DNA from: G963678255 sp963678255
GTDB lineage: Bacteria > Cloacimonadota > Cloacimonadia > Cloacimonadales > WRIO01
Assembly: GCA_963678255.2 (NCBI GenBank)
Contig: CAXXTW010000001.1
Location: forward strand, 496,001 to 560,000
DNA length: 64,000 nucleotides
Direction: 5' to 3'
Part shown: positions 27,916 through 37,541 of the stretch, one piece after another
How the letters are laid out: every line of letters starts with the position of its first letter
Numbering within the stretch: the stretch's first letter is position 1
Position numbers and translations under genes: made by a program
Notes under the pieces: generated by a model
The model's database searches: none
What the model saw: only the letters and a program-made list of their open reading frames with translations
Told to the model about the DNA's origin: nothing

Positions 27916-27989
27916 ATTTTTTTTTATTTCATATTGACGAAATTTATAAATTATAATACTTTGAATAAAAAATAATAAGGTTTAGAATT

Positions 27990-29018
27990 ATGTTGGAAAG
28001 AATCTCGGATCCGAGTGTATTAACAGAAGAAAAAGAGTTTGACAGAGCATTAAGACCAAAAAAACTCAATGATTTTGTTGGGCAGGACAATATTAAAGAG
28101 ATTCTTGATATTGCTATAAAAGCTACGAAACAACGAGGAGAGCCTTTAGATCATGTCTTACTTTTTGGGCCTCCGGGACTAGGGAAAACGACTTTAGCCA
28201 ATATAATATCCAATGAATTAGAAATTAATCTCAAATTAAGTTCAGGACCTGTATTAGAAAAGCCCTCCGATTTAGCAGGAATATTAACTAATCTTTCCCG
28301 AAACGAAGTTTTATTTATTGATGAGATACATCGGTTAAATCATGTGGTAGAAGAATATATGTATTCTGCCTTGGAAGATTTTCAAATGGAGATCATTATA
28401 GATAGCGGTCCTAGTGCCCGATCTGTAAAAATAGATTTAGATCCTTTCACTTTGATAGGGGCAACAACAAGAGCAGGGTTATTAACTGAACCTTTAAGGG
28501 CAAGATTTGGCTTAGTCTTACGATTGAATTATTATGATCAGGCACAGTTAGAGTATATTATCAAGCGTTCTGCTCATTTGTTGAATGTAGATATTGATGA
28601 AGAAGGCGCTTGCGAAATTGCTCGCAGAAGCAGGGGAACCCCACGAGTAGCCAACAGATTGCTAAGAAGAGTTCGAGATTATGCACAGATAAAGGGTGAT
28701 GGTTTTATTAATACAGAAATAGCTCAAAAAGCATTAGAGATGCTCAATGTTGACCATGCTGGTTTAGATGAAATGGACAAGAAGATCTTAGCGACAATCA
28801 TCGAGAACTTTAAAGGTGGGCCTGTAGGATTAAAAACCATTGCTGTAGCTATCGGAGAAGACCCCGGAACAGTTGAAGAGATCTTTGAGCCTTATTTGAT
28901 CCAGCAGGGTTTTTTAGAAAGAACTTCTCAAGGCAGAAAGGTAACCTATAAAGCCTATACACATTTGGGTATTAAAGTCAATCAACCTCAGATGACTTTA
29001 TTTGATTTTTCAGATTAA
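27990..29018 (+). CDS. ruvB: Holliday junction branch-migration ATPase
   Basis: RuvB forms hexameric rings that drive branch migration with RuvA during recombination repair. The 342 residues show the AAA+ core: ALRPKKLNDFVGQDNIKE, Walker A GPPGLGKTTLAN, Walker B VLFIDEIHRLN, sensor GATTRAGLL with the arginine finger region PLRARFG, and the winged helix GPVGLKTIAVAIGED. ATAAGG precedes the ATG; a TATAAT-like box lies at 27952. It is followed one base later by a flippase gene. No ruvA or ruvC is nearby. Confidence 0.97.
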   Translation: MLERISDPSVLTEEKEFDRALRPKKLNDFVGQDNIKEILDIAIKATKQRGEPLDHVLLFGPPGLGKTTLANIISNELEINLKLSSGPVLEKPSDLAGILTNLSRNEVLFIDEIHRLNHVVEEYMYSALEDFQMEIIIDSGPSARSVKIDLDPFTLIGATTRAGLLTEPLRARFGLVLRLNYYDQAQLEYIIKRSAHLLNVDIDEEGACEIARRSRGTPRVANRLLRRVRDYAQIKGDGFINTEIAQKALEMLNVDHAGLDEMDKKILATIIENFKGGPVGLKTIAVAIGEDPGTVEEIFEPYLIQQGFLERTSQGRKVTYKAYTHLGIKVNQPQMTLFDFSD

Positions 29019-29019
29019 C

Positions 29020-30501
29020 ATGTTAGCTGATTTTTTTTCTATACGGTGGGCTTTTGTAACAACAGCCCTAAAACGGTTTTTACCATTATTAATTTTTATC
29101 TTCATCGTAAAAAGTATATCACGAGAAGATATTGGTTCATACAGTATTTTTATTGTATTTGTAAGTGTTTTTTCAAATCTAGCCATTTTCAAATTAGACA
29201 AATACTATCTATCAGATGAAACCAAAAAATCATCGTTACCTTTATCATTGATGATTTTATTCTTTTCTATTGGTTTGGGGATAATATTTTCATCATTATC
29301 AGGAATATTAGGCAATTTGTATCAATCAAAAGTTTTTTATCAATTGTTAAAATGGGGTGTTCCCATCATACTTATTGAGTCTTTTCGAAGTTTTACAAAG
29401 ACAATACTAATTAAAAACAAGCAATATAGTGAGATATATTTTTCTGAATTTGTGAATAGTATTCTCTATACTATCATGGCAGTCTTAGTTTTAACTATTA
29501 ATCCAAGTATTGATCGATTTGTTTTAATTTATTATCTAGGGAGTTTGTCTGAATTGCTCATCTTGCTAATCTATATAAATATGTCTGGTGACAGAATCAA
29601 ATTGAAAAAGATGTTTTTTAGGCTATTCTTTTCATTCAGGAGCGGTTTAGATAAAGTTAAAAAGAGTTTTATTTCTCTAATTTTAAGCAATTTATCATCA
29701 TTACTAAAGCTATTGATTCTTGAGTTTCCTATCTTATTTTTTGGGTTGTATTACTCTTTAGATCACATTGGTAATTATCTTATTGCTTATCTATTAGTAA
29801 CTTTCCCGATAGTTTTTTTTGCAGGCGGTACTAACCAAATATCTTTATCTCGTCTGGTTGTTACAAATAAAAGCGAATTTTTTAGTCAATTAAGCCGATA
29901 TTTTTATTTTGTATTCAGAGTGGTTGCACCTTTTCTTTTATTATTTATTTTAATACTAAGAGAATGGTTAGAGCCAATCTTTGGAAAAAGTAATATCAGA
30001 GAAATTAAGATTATCATGTTAATGTTATTTTTTAGGGCTATCTTGTGTTTAGTTATTGAACCTTTAGGCAGAATTTTTATATATATAAAAAAGTCTCATA
30101 TTGGTTATATATGGGTGGTAAGTTCGCTAATTATCTTGTTAGCTATCTTACATTTATTTAAAGATTTTGGTTTTATTACCTTAATGAGTATGTATCTACT
30201 AATTTGTACAATTATTTTTTTTTCTTATTTTATATTGGTATTCAAACAATTAAACTTTCTTATTGGTAATTTTATAAAGCAATTTTTTTTGTTTATCAGT
30301 TCTACACTGATCTTAATCACTCTTTGGAACATAATACATTTTAGTATAAATGTACAAGGAGTATATTTACGTGCGATATTATTTAGTTTGGCAGGAGTTA
30401 TCGTAAGTCTTTTTTATATACTTTACCTTAAAAAGACAACAAAAATCAGGATACATGAAGTGATCTTGGAAGTATTAAATAGCAGAAATCAGGAGAAATA
30501 G
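29020..30501 (+). CDS. Polysaccharide flippase-like membrane protein (Wzx/MATE type)
   Basis: A membrane protein of 493 residues from the chosen start, with about twelve to fourteen hydrophobic segments and the general pattern of oligosaccharide flippases (MVF/Wzx superfamily). An upstream TTG at 29002 is possible, but the ATG at 29020, one base after the ruvB stop, starts the conserved N-terminal helix. It probably moves lipid-linked glycans across the inner membrane. Its stop abuts the ABC exporter gene, so both may work in envelope assembly. The specific glycan is unknown and sequence identity is weak, as usual for this family. Confidence 0.75.
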   Translation: MLADFFSIRWAFVTTALKRFLPLLIFIFIVKSISREDIGSYSIFIVFVSVFSNLAIFKLDKYYLSDETKKSSLPLSLMILFFSIGLGIIFSSLSGILGNLYQSKVFYQLLKWGVPIILIESFRSFTKTILIKNKQYSEIYFSEFVNSILYTIMAVLVLTINPSIDRFVLIYYLGSLSELLILLIYINMSGDRIKLKKMFFRLFFSFRSGLDKVKKSFISLILSNLSSLLKLLILEFPILFFGLYYSLDHIGNYLIAYLLVTFPIVFFAGGTNQISLSRLVVTNKSEFFSQLSRYFYFVFRVVAPFLLLFILILREWLEPIFGKSNIREIKIIMLMLFFRAILCLVIEPLGRIFIYIKKSHIGYIWVVSSLIILLAILHLFKDFGFITLMSMYLLICTIIFFSYFILVFKQLNFLIGNFIKQFFLFISSTLILITLWNIIHFSINVQGVYLRAILFSLAGVIVSLFYILYLKKTTKIRIHEVILEVLNSRNQEK

Positions 30502-32217
30502 ATGTTAAAGCGCTTTATGAAATTTTATATACCTCATAAACACTTATTTATTTTAGACATGTCAGTAGCTTTATTGAGTGCAGGAATTACAATTTTTGTA
30601 CCAGTATTAACCAGAAATTTACTAAAAATATGGATACCCAATCGAGATTACAGAATGATTTTGATCATATTATTTGTCATGTTTGGCATAACGATTCTTA
30701 AGACCATTTTTTCAAAGATTAGGATTAAATGGGGACACATATTAGGTGTTCGTATGGAATATGATATGCGTGAAGACATTTTCAGGCATATACAGAAGCT
30801 TTCATTTAGTTATTTTGACAATGTTAAAACCGGTCATATAATGTCTCGAATTTCAAATGATTTAAACATGATAGCAGAAGTAGCTCACCATGCTCCTGAA
30901 GATTTTCTCATATCAGTAGTGATGATCATCGGAGCGTTTTCAGTTATGTTTTCATTTAATACAACACTGGCTTTATTAACTTTGATTCCTATGCCCATAT
31001 TAATTTTATGGGGATATTTTTATGGTGGTAAAATGCGATCAGGTTTTCAAAAGGTAAGAAAACGGATTGCAGACATAAACAGTAGTGTTGAGAATTCAGT
31101 GCAAGGAATAAGAGAAGTTAAGTCATTTGCCAATGAAGAGATAGAGATCAAGAAGTTTGAAACTGTAAATATAAGTTTTAAAAAAGCCAAAGAAAAAATG
31201 TATGATATAATGGCTACTTTTCATGCAGGGATGAGTTTTTTTCAAGATATGTATTATCTTTGGGTGATAGCTGGTGGAGTTTGGTTGATATATAATCATA
31301 AATTGGATGCAATTGATTTATTGGCATTTATGATGTTCATTAACTACATATTTGATCCGATCCAGCGACTGGTCAGTTTTATGGAGCAGTTTCAGCAAGG
31401 GGCAGCTTCATTTGAACGATTTGTTGAAATTATGGACATAGATCCTGAGATTCAGGACAGAAAAAATGCCAGAGAGATGAGGGATTGGAGTGGAGAAATT
31501 TCAGTTCAGAATGTAACTTTTAAATATCCTGGAACAGATAAAAATGTATTAGAAAATATAAGTATGAGAATTCCTTCAGGCAAACGGATTGCAATAGTAG
31601 GGGAGTCTGGTGCAGGAAAATCAACGTTAGTTTCATTAATCCCTCGATTTTATGAAGTAAACCAAGGTGCGATTTATTTTAAAGATCAGAATATACTGGA
31701 TTTGAAACAATCGTTTATTAGGCAAAGTATTGGCATTGTTCAACAAAACGTATTTTTATTTGACAGCACCATCAAGGATAACATTCTCTATGGAAATCCT
31801 TATGCCTCAGATGAAGAAGTAATTTATGCTTCAAAGAAAGCTAATATTTATGATTTTATATTAACACTTCCAGAAGGTTTTGAGACTTTAGTTGGAGAAC
31901 GGGGAGTAAAACTTTCAGGAGGTCAAAAGCAACGAATTGCTATTGCCAGAGTATTTCTCAAAAACCCTCCTCTGCTAATCTTTGATGAAGCGACATCTTC
32001 CTTGGATAATGAATCTGAAGCGTTTATTCATGAATCTATGTTAGAACTCAGTCAAAATAGAACAACCTTAATAATAGCCCATCGTTTATCGACAGTTCAA
32101 TCATCAGATTTGATTTATGTCATGCGAAATGGAGTTATCACAGAGACAGGAACTCACGAAGATTTAATGCAAAAAAAAGGATACTATTATCAATTATATA
32201 CAAAGACCTTATTTTAA
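30502..32217 (+). CDS. ABC exporter, fused membrane and ATPase domains (MsbA-like)
   Basis: A 571-residue half-transporter. The membrane domain (about 1-310) has six helices. The ATPase domain follows, with Walker A GESGAGKST, Q loop IVQQNVFLF, signature LSGGQKQRIAIARV, Walker B LLIFDEATSSLD and the H-loop IIAHRL. It functions as a homodimer that exports lipids, drugs or peptides. The start codon follows the flippase stop directly, so they are one operon. A lipid-flipping role like MsbA fits the neighbour but is inference. Confidence 0.93.
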   Translation: MLKRFMKFYIPHKHLFILDMSVALLSAGITIFVPVLTRNLLKIWIPNRDYRMILIILFVMFGITILKTIFSKIRIKWGHILGVRMEYDMREDIFRHIQKLSFSYFDNVKTGHIMSRISNDLNMIAEVAHHAPEDFLISVVMIIGAFSVMFSFNTTLALLTLIPMPILILWGYFYGGKMRSGFQKVRKRIADINSSVENSVQGIREVKSFANEEIEIKKFETVNISFKKAKEKMYDIMATFHAGMSFFQDMYYLWVIAGGVWLIYNHKLDAIDLLAFMMFINYIFDPIQRLVSFMEQFQQGAASFERFVEIMDIDPEIQDRKNAREMRDWSGEISVQNVTFKYPGTDKNVLENISMRIPSGKRIAIVGESGAGKSTLVSLIPRFYEVNQGAIYFKDQNILDLKQSFIRQSIGIVQQNVFLFDSTIKDNILYGNPYASDEEVIYASKKANIYDFILTLPEGFETLVGERGVKLSGGQKQRIAIARVFLKNPPLLIFDEATSSLDNESEAFIHESMLELSQNRTTLIIAHRLSTVQSSDLIYVMRNGVITETGTHEDLMQKKGYYYQLYTKTLF

Positions 32218-32374
32218 AAAATACAAAGAAAATATTCGTTTTTCAAATAACATAAACTCTGATAAGGCTATGGTAAGCGACATGATAAGTTAAAAAATAA
32301 TCTCAAAAAATACTTGACTAATGCTATAATATAAAATTAAGTATAATCATAGTTAATTAAGAAAAGGTAGATTT

Positions 32375-32719
32375 ATGTATATCAAGTGTATATTTGGGAA
32401 ACATAAATGGGGGATGTATCGCTGTCACACGTGCAACAAATATAAACCTTATGCCCTATCTATGGCTTTCAATAATTTAGAACAAAATGTCATATTGATG
32501 ATACTAAAAAGTAAGCAGATCAGAAAACAAATGGAAGTTTTAAAGAAAAATAACATTTCTCCGCTTTCTTTGGCAGTAAAATATAAAATGCCCAGAATTA
32601 TCAGTGCACTAATTGAATTGGTTCCTGGAATTTTGGATAATAAAGAAGAGATAAAGCAATTAATCAAGGAAGCTGAAGATCAAGGCAATCAAGAGATCGT
32701 TGATTTATTAAAAACATAG
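32375..32719 (+). CDS. Small zinc-knuckle plus ankyrin-like protein
   Basis: A 114-residue protein I cannot place in a named family. The N-terminus has a compact potential zinc site, CIFGKHKWGMYRCHTCNKYK (C5, H10, C17, C20). The rest is helical, and ISPLSLAVKYKMPRIISAL resembles a degenerate ankyrin repeat with a second half-repeat near the end (GNQEIVDLL). It has a ribosome site, AAAGG, and is flanked by noncoding gaps of 157 and 226 bases, so it is probably its own transcript. A protein- or nucleic-acid-binding role is possible. Confidence 0.65.
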   Translation: MYIKCIFGKHKWGMYRCHTCNKYKPYALSMAFNNLEQNVILMILKSKQIRKQMEVLKKNNISPLSLAVKYKMPRIISALIELVPGILDNKEEIKQLIKEAEDQGNQEIVDLLKT

Positions 32720-32860
32720 AGAATCAGTTATTACCATTAAATACATTCACTTTTGTAAGGTGATTATACTTTTTATAATCAAAATTGTAGAAATTATAAA
32801 TTATGTTCATTTGAAATAAAGAGAAATATTTTTCAAGTTTTATAAAAAGATAAAAATATC

Positions 32861-32896
32861 TTGACAAAACTAGCAATCTAAATTTGTTATTGCTAA
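32861..32896 (+). promoter_or_regulatory. groES promoter with CIRCE-like operator
   Basis: A consensus -35 TTGACA (32861-32866) and possible -10 TTGTTA (32884-32889, 17-base spacer) are overlapped by CTAGCAATC - 9 bases - TATTGCTAA (32870-32896). The HrcA operator CIRCE is TTAGCACTC-N9-GAGTGCTAA; each arm here matches seven of nine positions and the 9-base spacing is exact. HrcA repression relieved by heat shock is therefore likely. Confidence 0.7.
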
Positions 32897-32945
32897 AAAT
32901 AAAGAATTAATTAAATTATTAGAAAGAAAGAAATCGGAGGCAAAA

Positions 32946-33218
32946 ATGACCTTAAAACCAATTGAAGATCGCTTAGTTATTGAAATCGAAAATGAAGCAG
33001 CTGAAAAAAATGTAGGTGGCATCATAATTCCTGACACAGCAAAAGACAGACCAAACATAGGTAAAGTCGTTGCTGTCGGAACAGATGAAGATCTCCAGAA
33101 GATAATAAAAGAAGGGGATCGCGTAATTTATGCGAAATACAGCGGAACAGAAATTGAAGTTGACGGAAAGAAATACCTAATCGTTTCCAAGAAAGAAGTT
33201 TTAGCAATTGTTGCTTAA
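32946..33218 (+). CDS. groES: Co-chaperonin GroES
   Basis: The 10-kDa lid of the GroEL folding chamber. The 90 residues include PIEDRLVIEI, the mobile-loop region EKNVGGIIIPDTAKDRPNIG (with the hydrophobic III tripeptide that contacts GroEL) and the conserved GDRVIYAKYSGTEIEVDGKK. CGGAGG lies upstream of the ATG. A CIRCE-like operator precedes it and a terminator follows at once, so it is transcribed alone. groEL, normally adjacent, is not in this window. Confidence 0.97.
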   Translation: MTLKPIEDRLVIEIENEAAEKNVGGIIIPDTAKDRPNIGKVVAVGTDEDLQKIIKEGDRVIYAKYSGTEIEVDGKKYLIVSKKEVLAIVA

Positions 33219-33235
33219 GAAGCTTTAAAAAATAT

Positions 33236-33263
33236 GCCTGCCTACATGGCAGGCTTTTTTTTT
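33236..33263 (+). terminator. Rho-independent terminator after groES
   Basis: Arms GCCTGCC and GGCAGGC with a five-base loop are followed by nine T, 17 bases after the groES stop. This isolates groES from the binding-protein gene downstream. Confidence 0.93.
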
Positions 33264-33340
33264 CAAATTTACAAATAATTCTTTGACAAGCCCAGAAAAA
33301 AATGCTTTGATCTTTAAAAGAATGTAAAATTGGAGGAAAA

Positions 33341-34090
33341 ATGAAGAAAGCAGGAATATTCTTATTACTTTTACTATGGGGTTTAGTTTTATTATGCCAA
33401 GTCATTACGATAGTCACAGAAGACTATCCGCCATACAATTATACAAAAAATGATAAAATAACTGGTGTTTCAACTGAGGTTGTTGAAGCAGTATTAAAAG
33501 AAACAGGTATGAAGGGAGAATTTAAAGTATATCCTTGGAAGAGATCTTATACTTTAGCCGAAACGGAGGAGAATGTATTAATTTATTCAATTGGGAGAAA
33601 TAAAGAACGAGAGACCAAGTTTAAATGGGTTGGTGTTATAGCTCCTTATGATGTTTATATGTTTAGTTTATTATCAAGAAATGATATTAAAATTAGTAAT
33701 ATTGAAGAAGGCATGAAGTATAAAACAGGAACAACAGCATCAGATGCAAGAGAAACCTATTTAATAGGTAAAGGTTTTAAAATTGGAGAACAGATAGATA
33801 ATACTGCAACGAATCCGAGCAATTTAGAAAAGTTATTAGTAAAAAGAATAGATTTATGGCCCATAGCAGAACTAGTAGCTTATTATTTAGTAGAAGAGAA
33901 GGGATTAAAACCAGATAAAGTATTACGAAAAAGCTATCACATCACAGATTTATCGAGTGATGGATTATATCTAGCTTTTAGTAAAAGCACATCAGATGAA
34001 ATTGTTCAAAGATTTAGAGACAGTTTAAACAAGATTAAGAAAAATGGTACATACAGCAAGATTTTAAAAAAATATAATATAAAATCATAA
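33341..34090 (+). CDS. Periplasmic solute-binding protein, family 3
   Basis: A 249-residue exported protein with signal peptide (1-19). The bilobed SBP_bac_3 fold is indicated by ITIVTEDYPPYNYTKNDKIT, KVYPWKRSYTLAE, the arginine region IGRNKERETKFKWVG and the C-terminal SKSTSDEIVQRFRDSLNKIK. Such proteins bind amino acids or small organic acids. No permease or ATPase genes adjoin. Instead a chemoreceptor gene follows nine bases later, so it may present its ligand to the receptor. GGAGG lies just upstream. A second, related binding protein is at 40106. Confidence 0.88.
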   Translation: MKKAGIFLLLLLWGLVLLCQVITIVTEDYPPYNYTKNDKITGVSTEVVEAVLKETGMKGEFKVYPWKRSYTLAETEENVLIYSIGRNKERETKFKWVGVIAPYDVYMFSLLSRNDIKISNIEEGMKYKTGTTASDARETYLIGKGFKIGEQIDNTATNPSNLEKLLVKRIDLWPIAELVAYYLVEEKGLKPDKVLRKSYHITDLSSDGLYLAFSKSTSDEIVQRFRDSLNKIKKNGTYSKILKKYNIKS

Positions 34091-34099
34091 GAGGTAATT

Positions 34100-36004
34100 A
34101 TGAAAACAAAGTCAATATCCGCAAGAATCATTATTGGTTTAGTAGTCGTTATTGTAGTCATATTAAGTATTTCAGGAATCATTAATGTGTTGTCAGCTCG
34201 AAAAGGATTAGTCAATGACATTAATGCCAAAGTCGATCGCATCACCAATCGTTTAGCCATACAGATGGCATCATATATTTGGGATCTGAATAATGCTGGT
34301 GCAGAAGAAGTCTTAAAGTATGAATTCAAAGATAAGGATATCGCAGCTATAGAGATTACAACAGCAGAAGGATCAAACTTTGTACAGTTAATCAGAAACA
34401 AATCATGGGAAGTTGAATCTGGGCAAATAACGGAAGACATGAAGAAAGTACTTAGTTTAAGCAGAGAGAAAGAGATTGTAAAAGATGGTCAGGTCATTGC
34501 CAAAGTAAGAGTATATTTAACAGAAAAGTTTGTCAATCTTGACATTAGAAATGCGATCGTCACTAATATCATTCAGTTATTTATATTAATCATTTTAATT
34601 ATTATAATAATGATCTTTTTAGTTAAGCAAGTAGTCATTAACCCTTTAAAACATTTACTACAAAATTTTGAAGCCATTTCAAAGGGTGAAGCAGATTTAA
34701 CTTGTCGTATAGAAACAAAAACGAATGATGAGATTGGTCAATTAGGCAATTGTTTCAATAAATTTGTTTGTAATTTACGAGATATTATTGAGATGATAGT
34801 AAAAACAAATGGAATAGTATTAAATGAGACTTTTTCTTTAGCAGAAATGTCAGAGAGAATGGTTACAAATACAGAAGAAATGAAATTACAATCCAGTAAT
34901 GTTTCAGCAGCGGTAGAAGAAATCAGTGCTAATGGCAATTCGATTTCAGAATCAACCATGAATGCTTCTAACACTATACAAAATAGTACAACTGTTTCAT
35001 CTCAGATAGCAAAAGACACAAATGAGATTGCGAGATCAGTTAACAATATTACGGGAAATATAAAAGATGTAAATGCTTTCATACAATCAGTATTTGGTAA
35101 TGTGGAAAAAATAAACTATAATATTGAAGATGTTGTGACAGGTATTAATAATTCAGCAGCAGCTATAGAAGAGATGAGCGCTTCGTTGAGTGAGATTTCT
35201 ATGAATATGCAGAAAGCTAACAGTATTTCAAAAGCAGCTGATAAGCAAGCTTATGAAACAACGACGACCATGCAACAATTACAGGTATCAGCTCATGAGA
35301 TTGGTAAGATCGTTGATGTTATCAATACAATAGCAGATCAAACAAATATGTTGGCATTAAATGCAACGATTGAAGCAGCATCAGCTGGGGAAGCAGGAAA
35401 AGGCTTTGCTGTTGTTGCTAACGAAGTAAAAGAATTAGCTAAGCAAACGGGAGAAGCAACTGGTAAAATCGCCCAACAAATAGATCATGTACAACTTTCA
35501 ACCAAAAATGCAGTTGAATCCATGAAGTTAATTTCGCAAACGGTAAAAGAGCTGTATGAGATCAGTAATGGGATCGCTATCAGCGTGGAGCAACAAAGCA
35601 ATGCGACCAATGAAATTTCATCAGGGGTATCAAGAGCAGCTGACAGTTCAAAATATGTTAGTCAATTTGCAGGGGATATACGAGCTTCAATGCAACAATT
35701 AACAAAGAATGCAGAAGAAATAATGAGAACAACTCAGACGATCAGTTCTAAAACAGATAATACAGCGACATCAGCCAATCAATTTGCAGATTCATCTCAG
35801 AATGTAAGTTTAGTTGTGTCTGATATTGCTCGTAACACACAGGAAATCACCTATGGATTAAATGAGATTTCTACCAATATCACCAAGATAGCCTTATTAT
35901 CAGAGACAAATTCAGATTTTGCTTTTAAAATGAAAGACAGTATGGAAGGTTTTAAGAATCAAATCCAAGAAATGAATCATATAGTAGGTAAATTTAAAAT
36001 TTAA
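34100..36004 (+). CDS. Methyl-accepting chemotaxis protein
   Basis: A 634-residue transmembrane chemoreceptor. TM1 (about 10-32) and TM2 (about 155-178) bracket a small periplasmic domain of about 120 residues. HAMP follows (PLKHLLQNFEAISKGEADLT), then a long cytoplasmic coiled coil. The signalling tip contains ADQTNMLALNATIEAASAGE (canonical hairpin; it continues to about 35400). It controls CheA activity and hence motility or another output. No che genes are in the window. The binding-protein gene immediately upstream suggests indirect ligand sensing. Confidence 0.94.
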   Translation: MKTKSISARIIIGLVVVIVVILSISGIINVLSARKGLVNDINAKVDRITNRLAIQMASYIWDLNNAGAEEVLKYEFKDKDIAAIEITTAEGSNFVQLIRNKSWEVESGQITEDMKKVLSLSREKEIVKDGQVIAKVRVYLTEKFVNLDIRNAIVTNIIQLFILIILIIIIMIFLVKQVVINPLKHLLQNFEAISKGEADLTCRIETKTNDEIGQLGNCFNKFVCNLRDIIEMIVKTNGIVLNETFSLAEMSERMVTNTEEMKLQSSNVSAAVEEISANGNSISESTMNASNTIQNSTTVSSQIAKDTNEIARSVNNITGNIKDVNAFIQSVFGNVEKINYNIEDVVTGINNSAAAIEEMSASLSEISMNMQKANSISKAADKQAYETTTTMQQLQVSAHEIGKIVDVINTIADQTNMLALNATIEAASAGEAGKGFAVVANEVKELAKQTGEATGKIAQQIDHVQLSTKNAVESMKLISQTVKELYEISNGIAISVEQQSNATNEISSGVSRAADSSKYVSQFAGDIRASMQQLTKNAEEIMRTTQTISSKTDNTATSANQFADSSQNVSLVVSDIARNTQEITYGLNEISTNITKIALLSETNSDFAFKMKDSMEGFKNQIQEMNHIVGKFKI

Positions 36005-36021
36005 GGATAACAGAATCATTT

Positions 36022-36050
36022 AAGGGCTTGAAAAAAATCAAGCCCTTTTT
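36022..36050. terminator. Terminator between convergent genes
   Basis: Arms AAGGGCTTGA and TCAAGCCCTT enclose an A-rich loop, followed by T on the plus strand and flanked by A, so it can serve both the chemoreceptor and, weakly, the convergent HD-domain gene. Confidence 0.9.
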
Positions 36051-36105
36051 AAATGGTAAAAGACCAATAATAAGTCATAATATATAATCAAATTTGTCAG
36101 AGTAA

Positions 36106-36912
36106 TTATAAATATTTTAGAAGTTCATCGTCTCTTACCTGAGCATAGAGTTCAATGTATGGTTTGATAGTGCTAGAGGCAATTTTTGTTATTAAGACTT
36201 CTTCAATTTGAAAAAGACCAACGGATTGATTCATTTGAACAAGAATACGAATTGGTTTTTCTTCCCCTGCTATAATCATAACTTTTTTAACAGCACTGGC
36301 AGAGTATTTATGAATATCGCCGACTCTTGGTTTATTTAAGAGAAGAGTAGTAATACGAGCTCTACCTTCTTCCATATCACATCCATCTCCAATCATTACT
36401 AATCCTGCTTCTAGAGAGTGAATTTTCTGAGTAGCCATGTGTCCAAAGATTCCTTCTAAAGCAATAGATTTAACAGCTACTTTTTTCATAATTTCTTCTT
36501 CAGTATAGACTTTTTGAAGAATCCTGTCAACGATGGGGATAGCTAATTCTAAACTGATAAGTTCGTGTTTATCTCTGGTGATGGTCATACCAAGATCATG
36601 AAGCATAGATGCTAATAAAACACCAACCCGACTATCTTCAACTGTAGCAATTTCTTCTTTTTCCAGACTAAATTTTATACCCTTATCTTCTAATAGTTTA
36701 AACATTGTCATTGAGTTTAGGGTTGCTTTTCTCACATGGACAGGACCATGATCATTATAGCCTAGACGTCTGATAGACACATTATTTGCATATTCTTGAA
36801 TTGTTTGAATCTCTGCATCATCAAAGATGATTTGAGCTACCTGCTGGGTTTTACCTTCCAGCATTTTCAGCAATTTATGTTCTAATGATAGTTGTTTTGC
36901 TGATTTGTTCAT
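36106..36912 (-). CDS. HD-domain metal-dependent phosphohydrolase
   Basis: A 268-residue soluble protein with an HD fold. It shows DHGPVHVRKATLN (metal His), the HD doublet in LASMLHDLGMTITRDKHE (tandem His) and MIGDGCDMEEGRARI, which contributes a further Asp. It likely hydrolyses a phosphodiester or nucleotide; the exact substrate (ppGpp, cyclic dinucleotide, dNTP) is not apparent. AAAGGAG lies upstream. It is monocistronic. Archaeal and Thermotoga-like HD proteins share the ENGxGDG-like segment, from memory. Confidence 0.85.
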   Translation of the reverse strand: MNKSAKQLSLEHKLLKMLEGKTQQVAQIIFDDAEIQTIQEYANNVSIRRLGYNDHGPVHVRKATLNSMTMFKLLEDKGIKFSLEKEEIATVEDSRVGVLLASMLHDLGMTITRDKHELISLELAIPIVDRILQKVYTEEEIMKKVAVKSIALEGIFGHMATQKIHSLEAGLVMIGDGCDMEEGRARITTLLLNKPRVGDIHKYSASAVKKVMIIAGEEKPIRILVQMNQSVGLFQIEEVLITKIASSTIKPYIELYAQVRDDELLKYL

Positions 36913-37091
36913 ATTTTTTCTCCTTTTTACTTACTTAAAATATAAAGAAAAGTCGTTTGTAAACAAATTAAATTGATTGAAAGGCACAAAATTTGTCTAT
37001 CTTAACAATAAATTAATAGAATTTTATTGTCATATTTTAAAAGGACAATAAAAATGTCACAAAATAGATAATTTATTGAGAGAAGGAAATT

Positions 37092-37541
37092 ATGGTTTTT
37101 GATTCAATAGTAAGATTAGGAAAGTATATTCAGTTACACCCCCATTTTTCATTAATAGTACAATATCTAAAAGATATAGATCTTAACACACTTAAAGAAG
37201 GGAAACATCAGATAACAGAAGAGATAAGTGTTGGTAAAACAAAATACGGCACTAAAAATGAATCATTTATAGAATGTCACAGGAAATATATTGATATACA
37301 AATGGTTTTAAGCGGAAAAGAGCAAATAGGATTTTGTGATATTGATCAATGTGAGAAAGAGCTTTATGATATAGAAAAAGATTTACAGAAATTAAAAGGG
37401 AATGTGAATTTTTTAACTCTTGAACCCGGATATTTTGTAATACTTTATCCAGAAGATGGTCATATGCCTTGTTTAATGACTAACAAGGGATCTGAAGAAG
37501 TAGTAAAAATTGTTTTTAAAATTCCAGTATTAGGAGATTAA
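37092..37541 (+). CDS. YhcH/YjgK/YiaL-family protein (cupin-like)
   Basis: A 149-residue beta-sandwich protein of the DUF386 / TabA family. It has conserved KYGTKNESFIECHRKYIDIQ (metal-binding His/Glu), EQIGFCDID and LEPGYFVILYPEDGHMPC (His), with VKIVFKIPV at the end. Members bind a metal and are linked to sialic acid, sugar-acid or biofilm metabolism. The reaction is generally assumed to be anomerase- or isomerase-like. It is directly joined to the next gene (stop and start adjoin), so the two are co-expressed. Confidence 0.9.
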   Translation: MVFDSIVRLGKYIQLHPHFSLIVQYLKDIDLNTLKEGKHQITEEISVGKTKYGTKNESFIECHRKYIDIQMVLSGKEQIGFCDIDQCEKELYDIEKDLQKLKGNVNFLTLEPGYFVILYPEDGHMPCLMTNKGSEEVVKIVFKIPVLGD

